Made by a program: the position numbers and the translations under genes. Source: Branchiostoma floridae (lineage: Eukaryota > Chordata > Leptocardii > Amphioxiformes > Branchiostomatidae). From it: a stretch of DNA of 64,000 nucleotides. Positions 25,801 to 37,010 of the stretch are shown piece after piece (within the stretch, counting starts at the first letter, position 1; each line of letters starts with the position of its first letter). The notes beneath the pieces were generated by a model that was not told the DNA's origin, made no database searches, and worked only from the letters and a program-made list of their open reading frames with translations. The stretch covers positions 13,800,001 through 13,864,000 of the forward strand of contig NC_049984.1 of the NCBI RefSeq assembly GCF_000003815.2, read 5' to 3'.

Positions 25801-26753
25801 TAACCAAATGTGCTCTAACCTTGTCTATATTTTTACCTTTGCCAAGAAGGTTATGTTTTGGGTAGCGTATGTGTGTGTGTGCATGTGTAGAATAACTAGA
25901 GAATGCCTAGATGGATTGTCTTCATATTTAATATGTGGATACATGTAGATTTTCATAAGACCTTGAAGTGATTGTTTCTCCAGAATCATGAAATAATACA
26001 CCAATATACATATCTATTCTCATCACATCAAGACTTTGATGCCTGTTCTCTTTTTGGTATTTCCCAGATCCTTGATGTGAGGAATGTGCTGGTGATTGTG
26101 TCCAGGTGGTACGGAGGGATCCTCCTGGGACCTGACAGGTTCAAACACATCAACAACTGCACCCGGAACATCCTGGACACCTGCGGATACCTGCAAGCTA
26201 AGGTCAGGATCCAGCTGCATTGTTGTTTCTCTTGAAGTCACACTGACTTAATTTTATGGACGTCGTCCATGCCCACATTGATTTTTGCCTGTTGTTATAA
26301 AATGTGGCCATAAGTGACCCAATACCATCCCTGGTGAATCAGAATTTCATACTTGCCAGAGGATCTTCTCTCCAAGGTAAGGGGGCACATGGTCAGGGCA
26401 TGAGGCCACAGCGCCCTTGTTTCCATATAATATCATTGCTATGGCGACAATCAGTGTCTCTTACAGTCTAACTAGAGGTGAACAAAAGACAAAAATGGAC
26501 TGGATGTTTAGTATTGTGGTTAAGAGCATTTAGTTTGCTGGATTTTTTTTTGTCATCGTGCATTAGTCTTGCCGTCTCCTGAAGACGTCACCCATAAAAT
26601 TGAGTCAGTGTGGCCTTATGACTATGAGTGAACAAAAGTGTTTTAGATTTTTGCCATATCCATTCATGTATGTCCATTACTCCTGTTTGCTTTTCTTTCT
26701 AGGATGACAGTGCCTCAAAAGGAAAGAAGACAAAGTCAAAGAAGAGTAAATGA
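22823..26753 (+). CDS. IMPACT: IMPACT homologue (RWD domain, GCN1-binding regulator of GCN2)
   Basis: Eleven exons, 22823-22858, 23068-23196, 23619-23671, 23863-23925, 24098-24183, 24474-24581, 24895-25022, 25275-25348, 25518-25608, 26068-26202 and 26703-26753, close in phase to 317 codons plus stop. The vertebrate proteins are about 320. Residues 13 to about 120 form an RWD domain (EEIEALSAIYGDEW, LNAPWLKGQER). Residues from about 170 form the IMPACT/UPF0029 domain with KRSTFQAHLAPV, CDDDGETAAGGRMLHIMEIL and the hallmark VSRWYGGILLGPDRFKHINN. The end is lysine-rich. Known homologues bind GCN1 and restrain the eIF2alpha kinase GCN2 in amino-acid stress. The acceptor of exon 7 (24894) has a weak pyrimidine tract but is the only one that keeps frame. 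It shares a promoter region with EXOC2. Confidence 0.96.
26235..26617. mobile_element. Non-autonomous DNA transposon (MITE) in the last IMPACT intron
   Basis: Imperfect inverted repeats of about 34 nt, 26235-26267 and 26584-26617 (TIR near AAGGCCACACTGACTCAATT), flank about 380 bp without coding potential. The element starts only 33 nt past the donor of IMPACT exon 10. Its termini share GGCCACA and a TTTTATGG-GAC core with the EXOC2 intron element at 12414-12921. Confidence 0.65.
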
Positions 26754-27856
26754 CAGGGATTTATCAACTTAAGTGCCATTAAAGAATCAATTTTCTGAAA
26801 CATATGTCTTGTTGCAGGGATAGCAGAAGTAACTAGAAACTCTATTTAGGTACAGAATATATGAAATGAAGTCGTACAGATTTCATATGAAGAAACTCTA
26901 AGCTAAGGAATATTGTTAATGTGGAATAATTTTAATATATCATAGTTGTCTTTGATGTGTCATTAATTGAATAATACCAACTATGCCTGTTCAATTTTTA
27001 CTGCTTTTTATTAGATAGAATGAACCATAATCATATGGTAATGTCACTTTATTCCATGGCTTTTTCTTAAAGACTTAAAGTATGTTTTGAACATACAGTG
27101 CAATTTCTCATGAAGCATTGGCAATAATGTATATGATGCTAATAATTTTCTTATGTATGTAGTATTAGAAGTCTACACATAGATGTAATTCCTTATTGGA
27201 ATTAATAATGGAAAATAATGGAATTATTAATTTCTAAGATTATTTTACTTTGAATTGCATGGCAAGAACATGTTGTGTTGAATAGGTACAGGCAGTCAGG
27301 CTGATACACAGGGACCACTGGCAGCAATAAATGTTCAGGACAACAAACATCATCATTTAAAACATTGAACTAATCATTGATAACATTTACATGAGAACAA
27401 CTTCACAGCATCATATTATTTATATATCATACATCTATTACATTGATGGAGAATATCTGTTTTGATACTTTCCAAGAAGAGGTTTGGCTCCAGCTGTTTT
27501 TTAGGCTTTTTTATCCGGCTTTGTATTTTGTACCATTTTCTTTATGACTTGTGGCCAAACATAAAGGAAACGGTACAAAATAGAAAGCCAGATGAAACAT
27601 CTAAAACACGTAAAAAAACAGCCCAAATCTAACCTCTGCTTGGAGAGTATTTTAAGACTAAGAAGTATGAATATTTTGAATAAAACAATACATACACATA
27701 TAACACACAGATTTAAGTTCACCATAAAATAAGACTTAAGTCACCAAAGATATCATCCATCGAGATTAGACTGCACACATGTACCAGGTGAATGCAACAT
27801 TACCTCACTGGCACATGTCAATTAGCTATTATATGGTACTGTGATGGTAAGACTAT
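26754..27856. other. IMPACT 3' region and RGK 3' region
   Basis: AT-rich sequence between two convergent genes. No exon is seen. On the - strand, AATAAA signals (read as TTTATT on +) occur at about 27006 and 27047 and could end the RGK transcript. No clear signal directly follows the IMPACT stop apart from variants such as ATTAAA near 26777. Confidence 0.4.
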
Positions 27857-30800
27857 TTACAGAACAGATAAGTCACCACATGACTTGGCCTTCAGTTTGG
27901 CCATTCTGTCCTGAACTGGCAAGAACTGGTCAACAAAATTTTGTAGTTTCTTCTTGTACCGTCCGTGGCCGTCGCCTGCGCATGCTTCGACGGTTGTTGG
28001 CTTGTCTGTTGAGATTCCTCTCCCACGCAGCCGCAGCTGTCGGACCACACCCTCGAACAGGAGGTCCACGTTTAGGTCGTACATGGCTGACGTCTCGATG
28101 AACTTACAGTCCAGGACCAAGGCGCAGGAGACGGCCTCTGGAAACATGAAAACATATTAAATGGATGCCTGTGTGATCAAATCATTTGGACCTTTCATTT
28201 AGTTCCGGTGTATTGCATCATGTATATAGTGGCAGTCATATTGACATGTAAAAAAAAGATAGCAACTGTGGTTTTATTGCATTCAGCAGACATTAATTTT
28301 CAAGACACAGCATCTTGTAAATGTTGAGATAAAAAATTGAGTTCCTTGATTGTTGAAATGGCAACATATGCCCCGTTTGTAGACTGAATAATAGATTCTT
28401 CCATTTAACGAAAGTAATCCAATCAATGAATATTTTATATAGACTTGCCTTTCAAAAGTTACAAGGACACATGCACATTCATGGACTATACAATACGGGC
28501 TTATGTTGTAAATGCCCTAAAGAGAAAAGAAGGCTTGAAACGTAAGCTCACCTTTCGGACACACCTGCCTGCACCTGACCAGGTCGCTCTTGTTGGCCAC
28601 CAGGATGACAGGTGTTCCACATGCCCGCCGTCTCTGCCGCAAGGTGGCGCACGTGTTCAGCGCCTCGTTAAAGCTGGCCGTGTCCGTGCACGAGTAAACC
28701 ACCACGAAGGCGTTCCCAACCTCCAGGTAACTGTGGTCGATATCTTCCCGCAGATCCTTGGAGGGAAAAGACAACGAAGTAAGACCGCAAGGCTTGACTA
28801 GTACACCGAATCTTTTTGAACCTCGGTGAAAATTAAATGTAATCTCATAAATGTAAGTTTATACCTGTAAGACAACATGTCTTCATCCATCGCTGTGATT
28901 CATATGATATCACATCTACGAGTAACTCAATGCGTTAATTCACAGATATGGTATGAATTAAAGAGAAAGATTATGACATGAGTAGCACCTTGGCAGACAT
29001 GTCCAGAATCCATAGCTTGGTGTTCTCGCCGCCGACTTTCAGTTCTCTCTCGTACACCGTACCGAAGTGATGCTCTGTAACATTCAGGGGAAGTAACGTT
29101 AGTCTGATGTAAGTCCTGCTCATATCATTCAAGAAATCTGCCGCGTTGGCATGTGGGTTGGTACTGATCATCATTCCACTATTACTTTGGCTTAGGTCCC
29201 TTTGCCGAAACGGGCCCCGGCCAGGATGTTTGCGGAAACGAAAAAAATGAAGTGTTTACCAAGGAATATATACAAATTATGCTCCTTAAATTTTTGACGT
29301 TCTGTGTGTTTTGTTACTTTTCTTATCATATTGTTCGTTTCCGAAAGCTACCTGGGGGGCTTTACTAGGCAACCAAGTAACCATGGGATGCGCTCTTCAT
29401 TCTGTACTGCCCAGCAACAAACAACTACGAGGCCATTAAAAGATATGACTGGATACGCCATACAAAGCTTATCAATTAGTGTCATATCAGTGCCCATGTA
29501 CACACAATTGAATATCTCACGACATTCTGTATTGTCTAACGGTTCGCGCCGTGAATTATAGATGACTGATGAGGATATTTCACTGCCGATATGACCTAAT
29601 TTCATGGCAGTCTTTTACATGGAACTACATCGACCAATGATTCATTTGGATATTAACAGTAAATTGTTTATTGAGAACAAATACTTCCAAAAAACAATCC
29701 CTTTTTTAGAATCGTCTATCTCCTCATACAAGAATTGTCTGTCTTCAAGTTCTGTCAAAGTCTCAGACAGATGACAGATTCATGCCTCTACCCAACGCAA
29801 CGCCGTTTGAGCTGAGAAGCACCAACAACCCAAACCACGACACATTCTGTAAACTAGTCAATGCCAGTACTCCTTAAGATCATCCCCCTTCGCTGTTTGT
29901 CTACGTTATCCACGACTTAAATGGTCATTACTTCCCCTGTGTAATTGCCTTAATCTTTGACGTGAAGCTGTACGTAATAAGCTTAAGCTTCAGACGCACA
30001 TGTCAAAGCTTAACGATTGTCCCGGCTCAGACTTGCCGGGTCCATCAGTATTGTCTGTCCTTGACCGGCTATGACTGGCACTTACTGTAGACATTTGAAA
30101 CTATTTGTGACTCCATCGTTTTCACCCGGAAACACGCTTACCGGGACTTCTTACTACATTTTACAAATTATAAACAACCATATTAATATTGACACCACTA
30201 GTTCTCAAACCAGCCCAGTGGCGCACCCAAAGGAGAGCAACCGAACAACAGCCCATACAAGCCCGAACTGACACTGACAATTTTTTTTTTTCGCAAACTA
30301 TACCGGAGTGGAACTCCCAGCCTGGCAAGGTTGTAACAGCCCCCGCAGTTGGGTCGTTCCGTGCCAGGCTGGTAGCTTCCCCGCCTTAGCCCAGGACCCC
30401 CCCCCCCCCACACACACACACACACTTTGCCCCTGATAGAGCTATCTGGGGGTAGTGGAATGTAGATGTAGGACTTTTGTCCAATTGAGAAAGTGCGAAA
30501 GTGCGAGCTCTTACAGTTTCATCACTTCATTAGACACCATGAAGCACCATCACGAGGACACCCTCCATTAGCACCCACACCATCTACGCACATCAAGCCC
30601 CAGGACTCGCCAAGAACGTAGGAGCGGTGCTTCTCTTTAAATATCATGTATACAAGGGCCTACTTCTATATACGGGATGGAAAACAAGAGGATCTGTACT
30701 GTTTTGAATCCCCTTATCCCCTGCACTTTGCGACTACGCCAAGACTCTTTGTAGAAAGCCGCTTGGTAATGAGTTCTACGTCAAGGGGGCGTATTTGCGT

Positions 30801-33800
30801 CAGCATTGATCCATGGCAATCATGTAGTTACAGTCTAGATCCGGTCACGCAGACCGCTGCAAGTCACGGCACTGTTATGTTCGTTGGACAGCTTTGAGAT
30901 GCTACAACCGAGTAGATCTGAATGGCAACGGACAAATTTTAATGGCTTGAACACTTCCAGTGAAAGCTCGGAGTACGAATAAGGCCTGTGTAATTCAAAT
31001 AAGGTGTTTGGCTCAAAGGTCCTGGGTTCGGGTTCCCTGACATATTCCAACGTTGTACCCTTGCAAAAGCACTAAACATGAATTTTCTCACCTCACCCAG
31101 GTGAAAACGAGTACCTAACGTTAGGGACGTCCCTCGGATAGGACGGTAAAAGAAGCCGCACGTCAAGGATGTAAAAGAACCCACCACACTTATTGAAAAG
31201 AGTAGGAGTCATCCCCGGTGTGAGAGGATCAATTAAATCTGTCTTGAGTACGCAACTTGCAACTGTTTGTGCACAGTGTACAGACCTGGTGCGTTACGAC
31301 ACAAGGCGGTTTACCGGGTGTGCAATAGAAGCAAACTGTTCAGCACCACGGACAAGGACAAATTTTAGCAATGCAAAACAACGTGACAGAACATACATAG
31401 CGATAAAATCCTCGGCACAACTTTTTAGCTGCTTCATCCTAAGAAGTCTATAATGACGCACTAGTACTAGAACAGATCCCTAAAAAGTATGTTCATTGGA
31501 GTCCAGATTACAATATACAAATGAACTACTAAAGTATTATGCCAAATCTTGAATGTATGGTAGTTATACCACTCAAACTGATACTACCAGTATTCTTCTC
31601 GTACTTATTTTGGTGAGGTATCGGGCAGAAGCAGATAGACTTGTTACTACCCAATGTTTGTTTTTACCTGTCGTCCGTCATATGTTGTACACGTAACGAT
31701 AACAGACGATTATTGCTCAATCCGTAAACACCAGCCGTGTTATTCATGTCTGATTTTATGGCTCTACGCGAGCTTCTTGTGTGGGCCGAAGTTCCCGTCA
31801 TCAGTAATGGTATAACACACAGTAAGGCCTACTTTAGATTCCAGCAACTTTTCTGCAGACGATATTGGTATTACCCTATGAACCAAGGCCGCCTATATCG
31901 TGTATGTCTTATATTGCTTTCGTGACTAGGGTTGCAAACAGAGGGCGTGCTATACTTTGGTTTTATGAAGTACACTGAGCAGAAACATGTCTGACTCAAT
32001 GACGATGGTGGTATGAAGTTCATTACTCTCTGAGCCTGCCAAACGTGAACGGATGGTACATCTAATAGAGACAAATTTAATGACCAATAACATAATTACG
32101 GTCACAAATATTTGCCACCATGAAAAATTGCGTCTAAAGAGATCTATAACATAGCTCCGTCTAGTACAATATACTATTGCATATCTAAACTAAGTATACC
32201 GGAGATGGACGTCTTCAAGCTGGTTAAAGTAATCAAAAACTAATGGTGTTGTATGTTAAATGTAAACGCACATTGAGTACACAACCAGCGTTTCATCATC
32301 ATAAAACTGTTGAAGAATACATCAACAGAGCCTTTGTAAGTATGATATAAATTTGACCACAGTCTATATATAGATAGAACCCTCCACAACATGAATTGTC
32401 CATTACCTATACAAAGCTCACAATGGTAGCCGCACGGGGACACACCGACCAATGCCAAGTTGACACTCCAATGCATCGGTTGCAAACTGGGCAACTACGT
32501 ATGTAAACGTTGACGTTTGTAATTGTTTTTAGTCACAATTTATTCCAAGTCCCGTCGGCCTTTAACAAAAGCGAGTAGTCAGTAAATGATATATGTGTGA
32601 AACCCATGCCTGAAGGCAAATATGAAAGCCTGGTACCGGCAAACAGGCGGATTAAGTTGGGGAAGGGATCATTTCAAACGTCAAAATCATTTGGTAGGGT
32701 TGTGATATTCTGAATGGTAAGAAAACTTAGCTACTAGCATCACGACTCTGCCTTTTGTACCCATTTAAGCACAGAAAGCACAGATGTGACTTTTTTTCGT
32801 TGTAAACACAAAGGCAGCAGTATGATTCATAATACGTCTGTAATAGCTATTACAATTTGCAGATACAATTTTGTCTGTGTTATCGGTAACACGTGAAATG
32901 TGGTATGGATGTTGCCGCGGGTATTTATTACGTATTCGTTGTATCACATAGTTAAAATGCGTTTCAAATGTAGCAGGAAAGGTTACATAGTGGTATCTCA
33001 TGCCCATCACACCATATTGTCTTTACCTCCCATCTGGTCTGGATCGGCGTAAGGATCCTCAAATGACGAGTCGTCGTCTTCCTCTGCGGGCACGTCAGCG
33101 GCAGGGTTGAGGTAGGCCAGCCGCCCCATCCCCAGGAACTGGTGCACCAGCTCCGTCTTCCCCACGTTCTCTGCACCCATCACAACCACGCGGTACCCGG
33201 CACACTGTGATCATGGTAATCAACGGCTGATTAGGAGCCAAAAACAGATCAGTTGCCGTGGTATCCTACATAGAATCACCACTAATGCGTTCATTTGCTA
33301 TTAGCACTGCACTCGACATGCATATGACCGTATAAAAGCCAATGTTGTTTCCTAAAAAAATTACACCCCTAGCGAAAACGACGCCGTCTTTGTGTGCAGC
33401 AATGACTGTTAGCAAGTAGAGCGCATCCACCATTATTAAATAATACTGTGTAAGCTATCGGGTGGTTCTCCAACAACAGGGGATTTGCTCGGTGATCTGT
33501 TTCTTGCTGTATCACTGTGCGCTATCGACGTTACTCGTCTACATTTCAAACGTTTTTCAAAGGAAGGACAAAAATGAACTTAAAAACTTCGTATCAAAGA
33601 TCATCCTGCCTTGACAATCCATGTCTCAGATCATACTGATACCATGCCTCTTTACCAGCAGTAACATCAATTGTGTCTATATTTTCCATACAAGAATGAT
33701 GACTCAACAAACCTCGCCTGGATGACTTGAATGGCTTGCTTGTCCTTTTCCACTATCACATCTAGATGATGGAAGACCGTCATTCTCTTCATCGTCGTCT

Positions 33801-34468
33801 AGAGCACCGTAACAAACATTATCGAAACCGTTCGCTGTGTGTCTCTGAGTTTCTTCAAAGCCCGCGTAGCAAATATTGTCGAACCCAGCTAGTTTTTCAT
33901 GTCTGAGTTCACCCCCTAGTCCCACAAGGTTACTGAGTGAGCGGGAGAGCCACTGTAATCCTCCGCCGGGCCCGTTCTCCGTGGCTTGTGCTCCCGGTGG
34001 GTCCTCTTCGTTTCTTCTGTGACTTTCATGCAAGCTGGCATTACTGTCGGTTAGATTGCCGAGCGAGCGAGACAGAGAGGAGAGTCTGCCTCGCACGGCC
34101 TTCTGCACGTTCTTGCGGTATCTTGCGGTCCGTCCCGTTCCTGGTCCCACCTCTCTGCCAGTCTCAGTGTCCGATTCCTGTCCCGCCACAGGTGGACTCG
34201 TACTTGTAGCTCCAATGGAAGTCAGCGACGTCATGGACTTGGACAAGGCGGAGAGTCTGTAGCCGAGGCCTGTGGGCGTCTGCACGGGCGGTGCCGCGCC
34301 AGGGTCCGCCGTACTTCGCTCATTTTCCTCTCCTTCAGACCGGGCTTGAAACCGACCTTTGAAACGAGTCAACGATTCAGAAAAGGCCTTGAGTTTTCTG
34401 AACCGCAAGCGGCGCTTGCACCCACCAGAAGGTCCCCTGCCGCCCGGCCTCCCCGACTCTAACGTCAT
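27857..34468 (-). CDS. RGK-family (Rad/Gem/Rem) small GTPase with long repeated N-terminal extension
   Basis: Five exons, 33713-34468, 33027-33204, 28989-29074, 28552-28756 and 27857-28137, close in phase to 501 residues. P-loop GAENVGKT is at 262-269, NKSD at 395-398 and ETSA at 423-426. The G3 region reads DMSAK (336-340) instead of DxxG, the known RGK deviation. The end KSCGDLSVL is the RGK C-terminal signature; there is no CaaX box. DLVRCR and CKFIETSA resemble Rem/Rad closely. RGK proteins restrain voltage-gated calcium channels and the cytoskeleton and bind 14-3-3 and calmodulin. Vertebrate members are about 300-340 residues; here 250 residues precede the G domain. This N-terminus holds three LSxLSxSxxxL copies (72-82, 129-139, 171-181), a weaker fourth near 26-36, and two GFDNxCY copies (195-201, 214-220). 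The ATG was chosen because a CTGCAG acceptor lies just upstream (about 34481), implying a 5' untranslated exon. Confidence 0.92.
30397..30426. repeat. Homopolymer C followed by CA microsatellite
   Basis: About 13 C residues run directly into about nine CA repeats, within the large RGK intron (29075-33026). Length is likely polymorphic and may be imprecise in the assembly. Confidence 0.9.
30985..31215 (+). mobile_element. tRNA-derived SINE in the RGK intron
   Basis: GGGTTCGGGTTCCC at about 31025-31038 resembles a Pol III B box. It is followed by CCTTGCAAAAGCACTAAAC, TCACCCAGGTGAAAACGAGT and AAAGAACCCACCACACTTAT, a body I recall from SINEs common in lancelet and sea-urchin DNA. The tail matches the fragment at about 16535. 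Exact ends and target duplications are not resolved. Confidence 0.6.
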
Positions 34469-35265
34469 GACTGGACACCCTGCAGGAAACACACGGCAGA
34501 AAAGAACATTTACCGCCGTGGAAAGAATTTCAGGCAATTTCTGACCGAGGCCAATCCAATGCAAATGTTGGTTTCACGTCAGACACGTCATCAGCCTAGC
34601 CTACGCAGTAAACTACAACATTCCCCACTGGTACAGACATGTTAGCCACAGAATGATGTAAAGCAAGTGGAATGTTGAACCTGTACTCCTGTATGCTGTC
34701 CACAAAATTGCTTTGATGTCTCACCTACAGTGTAGAAGGTATGGACACTGCCCTAGCCGCTTATAGGCCATACAAATATGGCGTGCCGGGCCTTCCGCAC
34801 GCAATGTAATCTTCTATGCACGGAGGTATAATTCCACAGGTAGGGCTGTCCATGAATAATTGATTCCAAAGACTTTTGTTATCTGTCCATGGCCAAAACA
34901 TATCAGTGATGGATTTGTTTTGTATTTTTACAGTATCAGATAACGTTTCTTCATGTTGTGGTAATCTGAGTTGTGTAAAGCGTACCTAGGTCTCTTCAAT
35001 TGCTTATTCATCGATAGAATCGTCCAAGTGTCTTAAATGGAGTACATTTTTATAACTTAAAATTCAACAGGTTAGACTGAAATAGAAAAATTGAGATCGA
35101 CGCAGGGGTCGCCTGTATGTCACATCCCAGGGGATGACACAGCACTCTAATGACTGTACATCATCGCTACATCTCCGCTAAGAGACAAGAAAAACAATGG
35201 CCATGGTTTTTTTGTTCCGACTCGCAGGCGTCCATGGGATTCCGGCGTAAGAACAGCTTTATTAA

Positions 35266-35454
35266 TTATACCTGCCGACCATAAATAGGGAACTGCGTGT
35301 CTGTGTGGACGGTTCCGGCTGTCTTTTGTATGTTGATATTGGCATACACGAAACACCGGGATGCGTCACTGTTATACCACTGTGCCACTACATCAGCGAC
35401 AAATCCTATGTCTGAGGCGTCTCGGTAAATCCGGATCTCTGGAGCGGCCGACAC
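35266..35454 (-). CDS. Possible 3' coding fragment of unknown type
   Basis: A - strand frame reads through IRIYRDASDIGFVADVVAQW and ends FPIYGRQV-stop. The stop TAA is followed after two nucleotides by AATAAA. The frame extends upstream through about 75 further nt into the foldback element at 35521-35691, where it meets a stop. Composition looks protein-like, but I do not recognise a domain or a splice acceptor that is clearly right. It may be a terminal exon, an element remnant or chance. Confidence 0.25.
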   Translation of the reverse strand: MSAAPEIRIYRDASDIGFVADVVAQWYNSDASRCFVYANINIQKTAGTVHTDTQFPIYGRQV

Positions 35455-35520
35455 ACGACGAGATACTTGAGTTACCTCTGACGTAATGCTCTCAGCTCTT
35501 AGTAATGTTGTCAGCTCAGA

Positions 35521-35691
35521 GTCACATTTCCAAACCGGGCCCGGTCGGGCTTACTGCGGGAACGAAATAAGCTTATGACTTATCTTTTTTTTTGTGTGTG
35601 TGTGTGTTGCTTGTTGTGTTTTTGTTGTCTTTTATTTCATTCTTGAATATACCGTTCCCGGTGCCGCAAACTGCCCGGTGTGGAAATGTGA
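35521..35691. mobile_element. Short foldback element (MITE-like)
   Basis: The termini GTCACATTTCCAAACCGGGC (35521-35540) and its near reverse complement (GCCCGGTGTGGAAATGTGAC, ending 35691) match at about 19 of 21 positions, with further inverted similarity inward (GGGAACG). The body contains a poly-T and GT tract. A related, partial sequence (CCGAAACGGGCCCCGG, GCGGAAACGAAA) occurs near 29211-29250. Confidence 0.6.
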
Positions 35692-36446
35692 CACTAGTGT
35701 GTGAAACATTGTATCTGCTGGGACAGAAATACGAAAATTAAGGACGGCATAGTTTACGATTAAAACGATTTTATCCATACGGAACTCAGTTAGGCCAATA
35801 TCTTAAATCGTGAACAGCCAAAGGTAGAAATGTATAGCTTTAGATTGCATTAATGGATTACTATGATCGTTTGAAGACCTGCGAATAGCCAGAACTATTG
35901 ATCGGATAGGGGGAGGTAGAGGAAGAGAGTCATTGAGAATCAATGACAAGATGGTACGATAATGATAATGATAGCCGTTTCGCTTCCGTCGGAATAGAAG
36001 TACCTCTACAATTTCAACTATTTCGTTTTACCCTACTGCCCATCCGTAATAGTACTGTTATTGCATCGCCTTCTGACCTACATAACTGATTGAAAATGCC
36101 CCAGGAAAATGTCACAAGCCACAAGAAAAACGAGATTTAATCCCATTGCTTTTAGAGATGCAGAAAGTGTGCATTACCCAACGTGGAAAATATACAGTTA
36201 ACGTTATACCTCTGAACTAGCAGCTGCTGCTGTCATCCATAGTTTGAATTCGGTTTCCCGTTACTTTGCAGGATTTGCGTGAACAGTGGCGGGGGTGTAT
36301 GTGGGTGGTTATCTAATATCACAACCTCAAGAAACAGCTTTTGAATTTCTAAAACTGTCTCGGCCGGAGGATGAGAATGTCACTGGGAAAAGCGTGAGGC
36401 CTTATACACTGCCATATCGGTACATAGAAACGCTCCTTCACTGCCA

Positions 36447-36475
36447 AAGAGAGAGAAAGAGAGAGAGAGAGAGAG
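36447..36475. repeat. GA microsatellite
   Basis: A run of GA dinucleotides interrupted by two AA steps, in non-coding DNA upstream of the RGK gene. Confidence 0.9.
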
Positions 36476-36589
36476 TACATTTTCCATACGTTCACCAGAC
36501 GCGTGAGACGGATACAATACACTACAGTTTTCGGTAGCCCCCTTCGAAGACTTCGAGGAGGATGCACCGGTGGCTTTTATTTTATGGAG

Positions 36590-36753
36590 GGGGGGGGGCT
36601 GTTTCGGTAGTTTCAACGTTGGCTAGGTTCTCCTGTGCCGGAAATGGACTGTCGGAGAGGGGAGTTTGTCTAGAAAAGTAGTTTACCCTGCAAACTCCCT
36701 TTCCCGGCATAAGAGAACCTAGCCAACGTTGAAACTACCGAACCAGCGCCCCC
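36590..36753. mobile_element. Foldback element with 30-nt perfect core arms (MITE-like)
   Basis: 36603-36632 and 36713-36742 are exact reverse complements (starting TTCGGTAGTTTCAACGTTGG on +). Similarity extends outward into a G-run on the left and CCAGCGCCCCC on the right, and inward to GGGAGTTTG. The two arms differ by a short insertion. No ORF is present. Confidence 0.75.
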
Positions 36754-37010
36754 TACAATAGAATGAAAGCCAGCACCGCTCGAATGAAACAGTTGACCTG
36801 TAAGTGGGTACATTGTCCGGTGTTGATTAACGGGAGTGCCTGTCCAAGCAATATATTTGATGGCTTAATCAACCCTGACACACCGCGTGTCTGATTTGAT
36901 GGAGCCGGGCCATTACAGTCCACACGCCCTACGGTAGGCACGTGCCTGTGTCAATCTGAGGCGTCCGGGTACAGGTATAATTCTTTAAATACATCCGAGA
37001 TGCGTGGAAA

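Larger units (their letters stand above)
34469..37010. other. Gene-poor stretch upstream of the RGK gene with several foldback elements
   Basis: It holds the likely RGK 5' untranslated exon and promoter, not locatable with certainty. It also holds a small - strand open frame at 35266-35454, two foldback elements (35521-35691 and 36590-36753), a GT tract (35594-35607) and a GA tract (36447-36475). No gene is recognised. Confidence 0.45.

Noticed and set aside
33937-34262. + strand frames over the RGK first exon
   Set aside because: They are shadows of the - strand exon, which carries in-frame repeated motifs and joins in phase to the P-loop exon.
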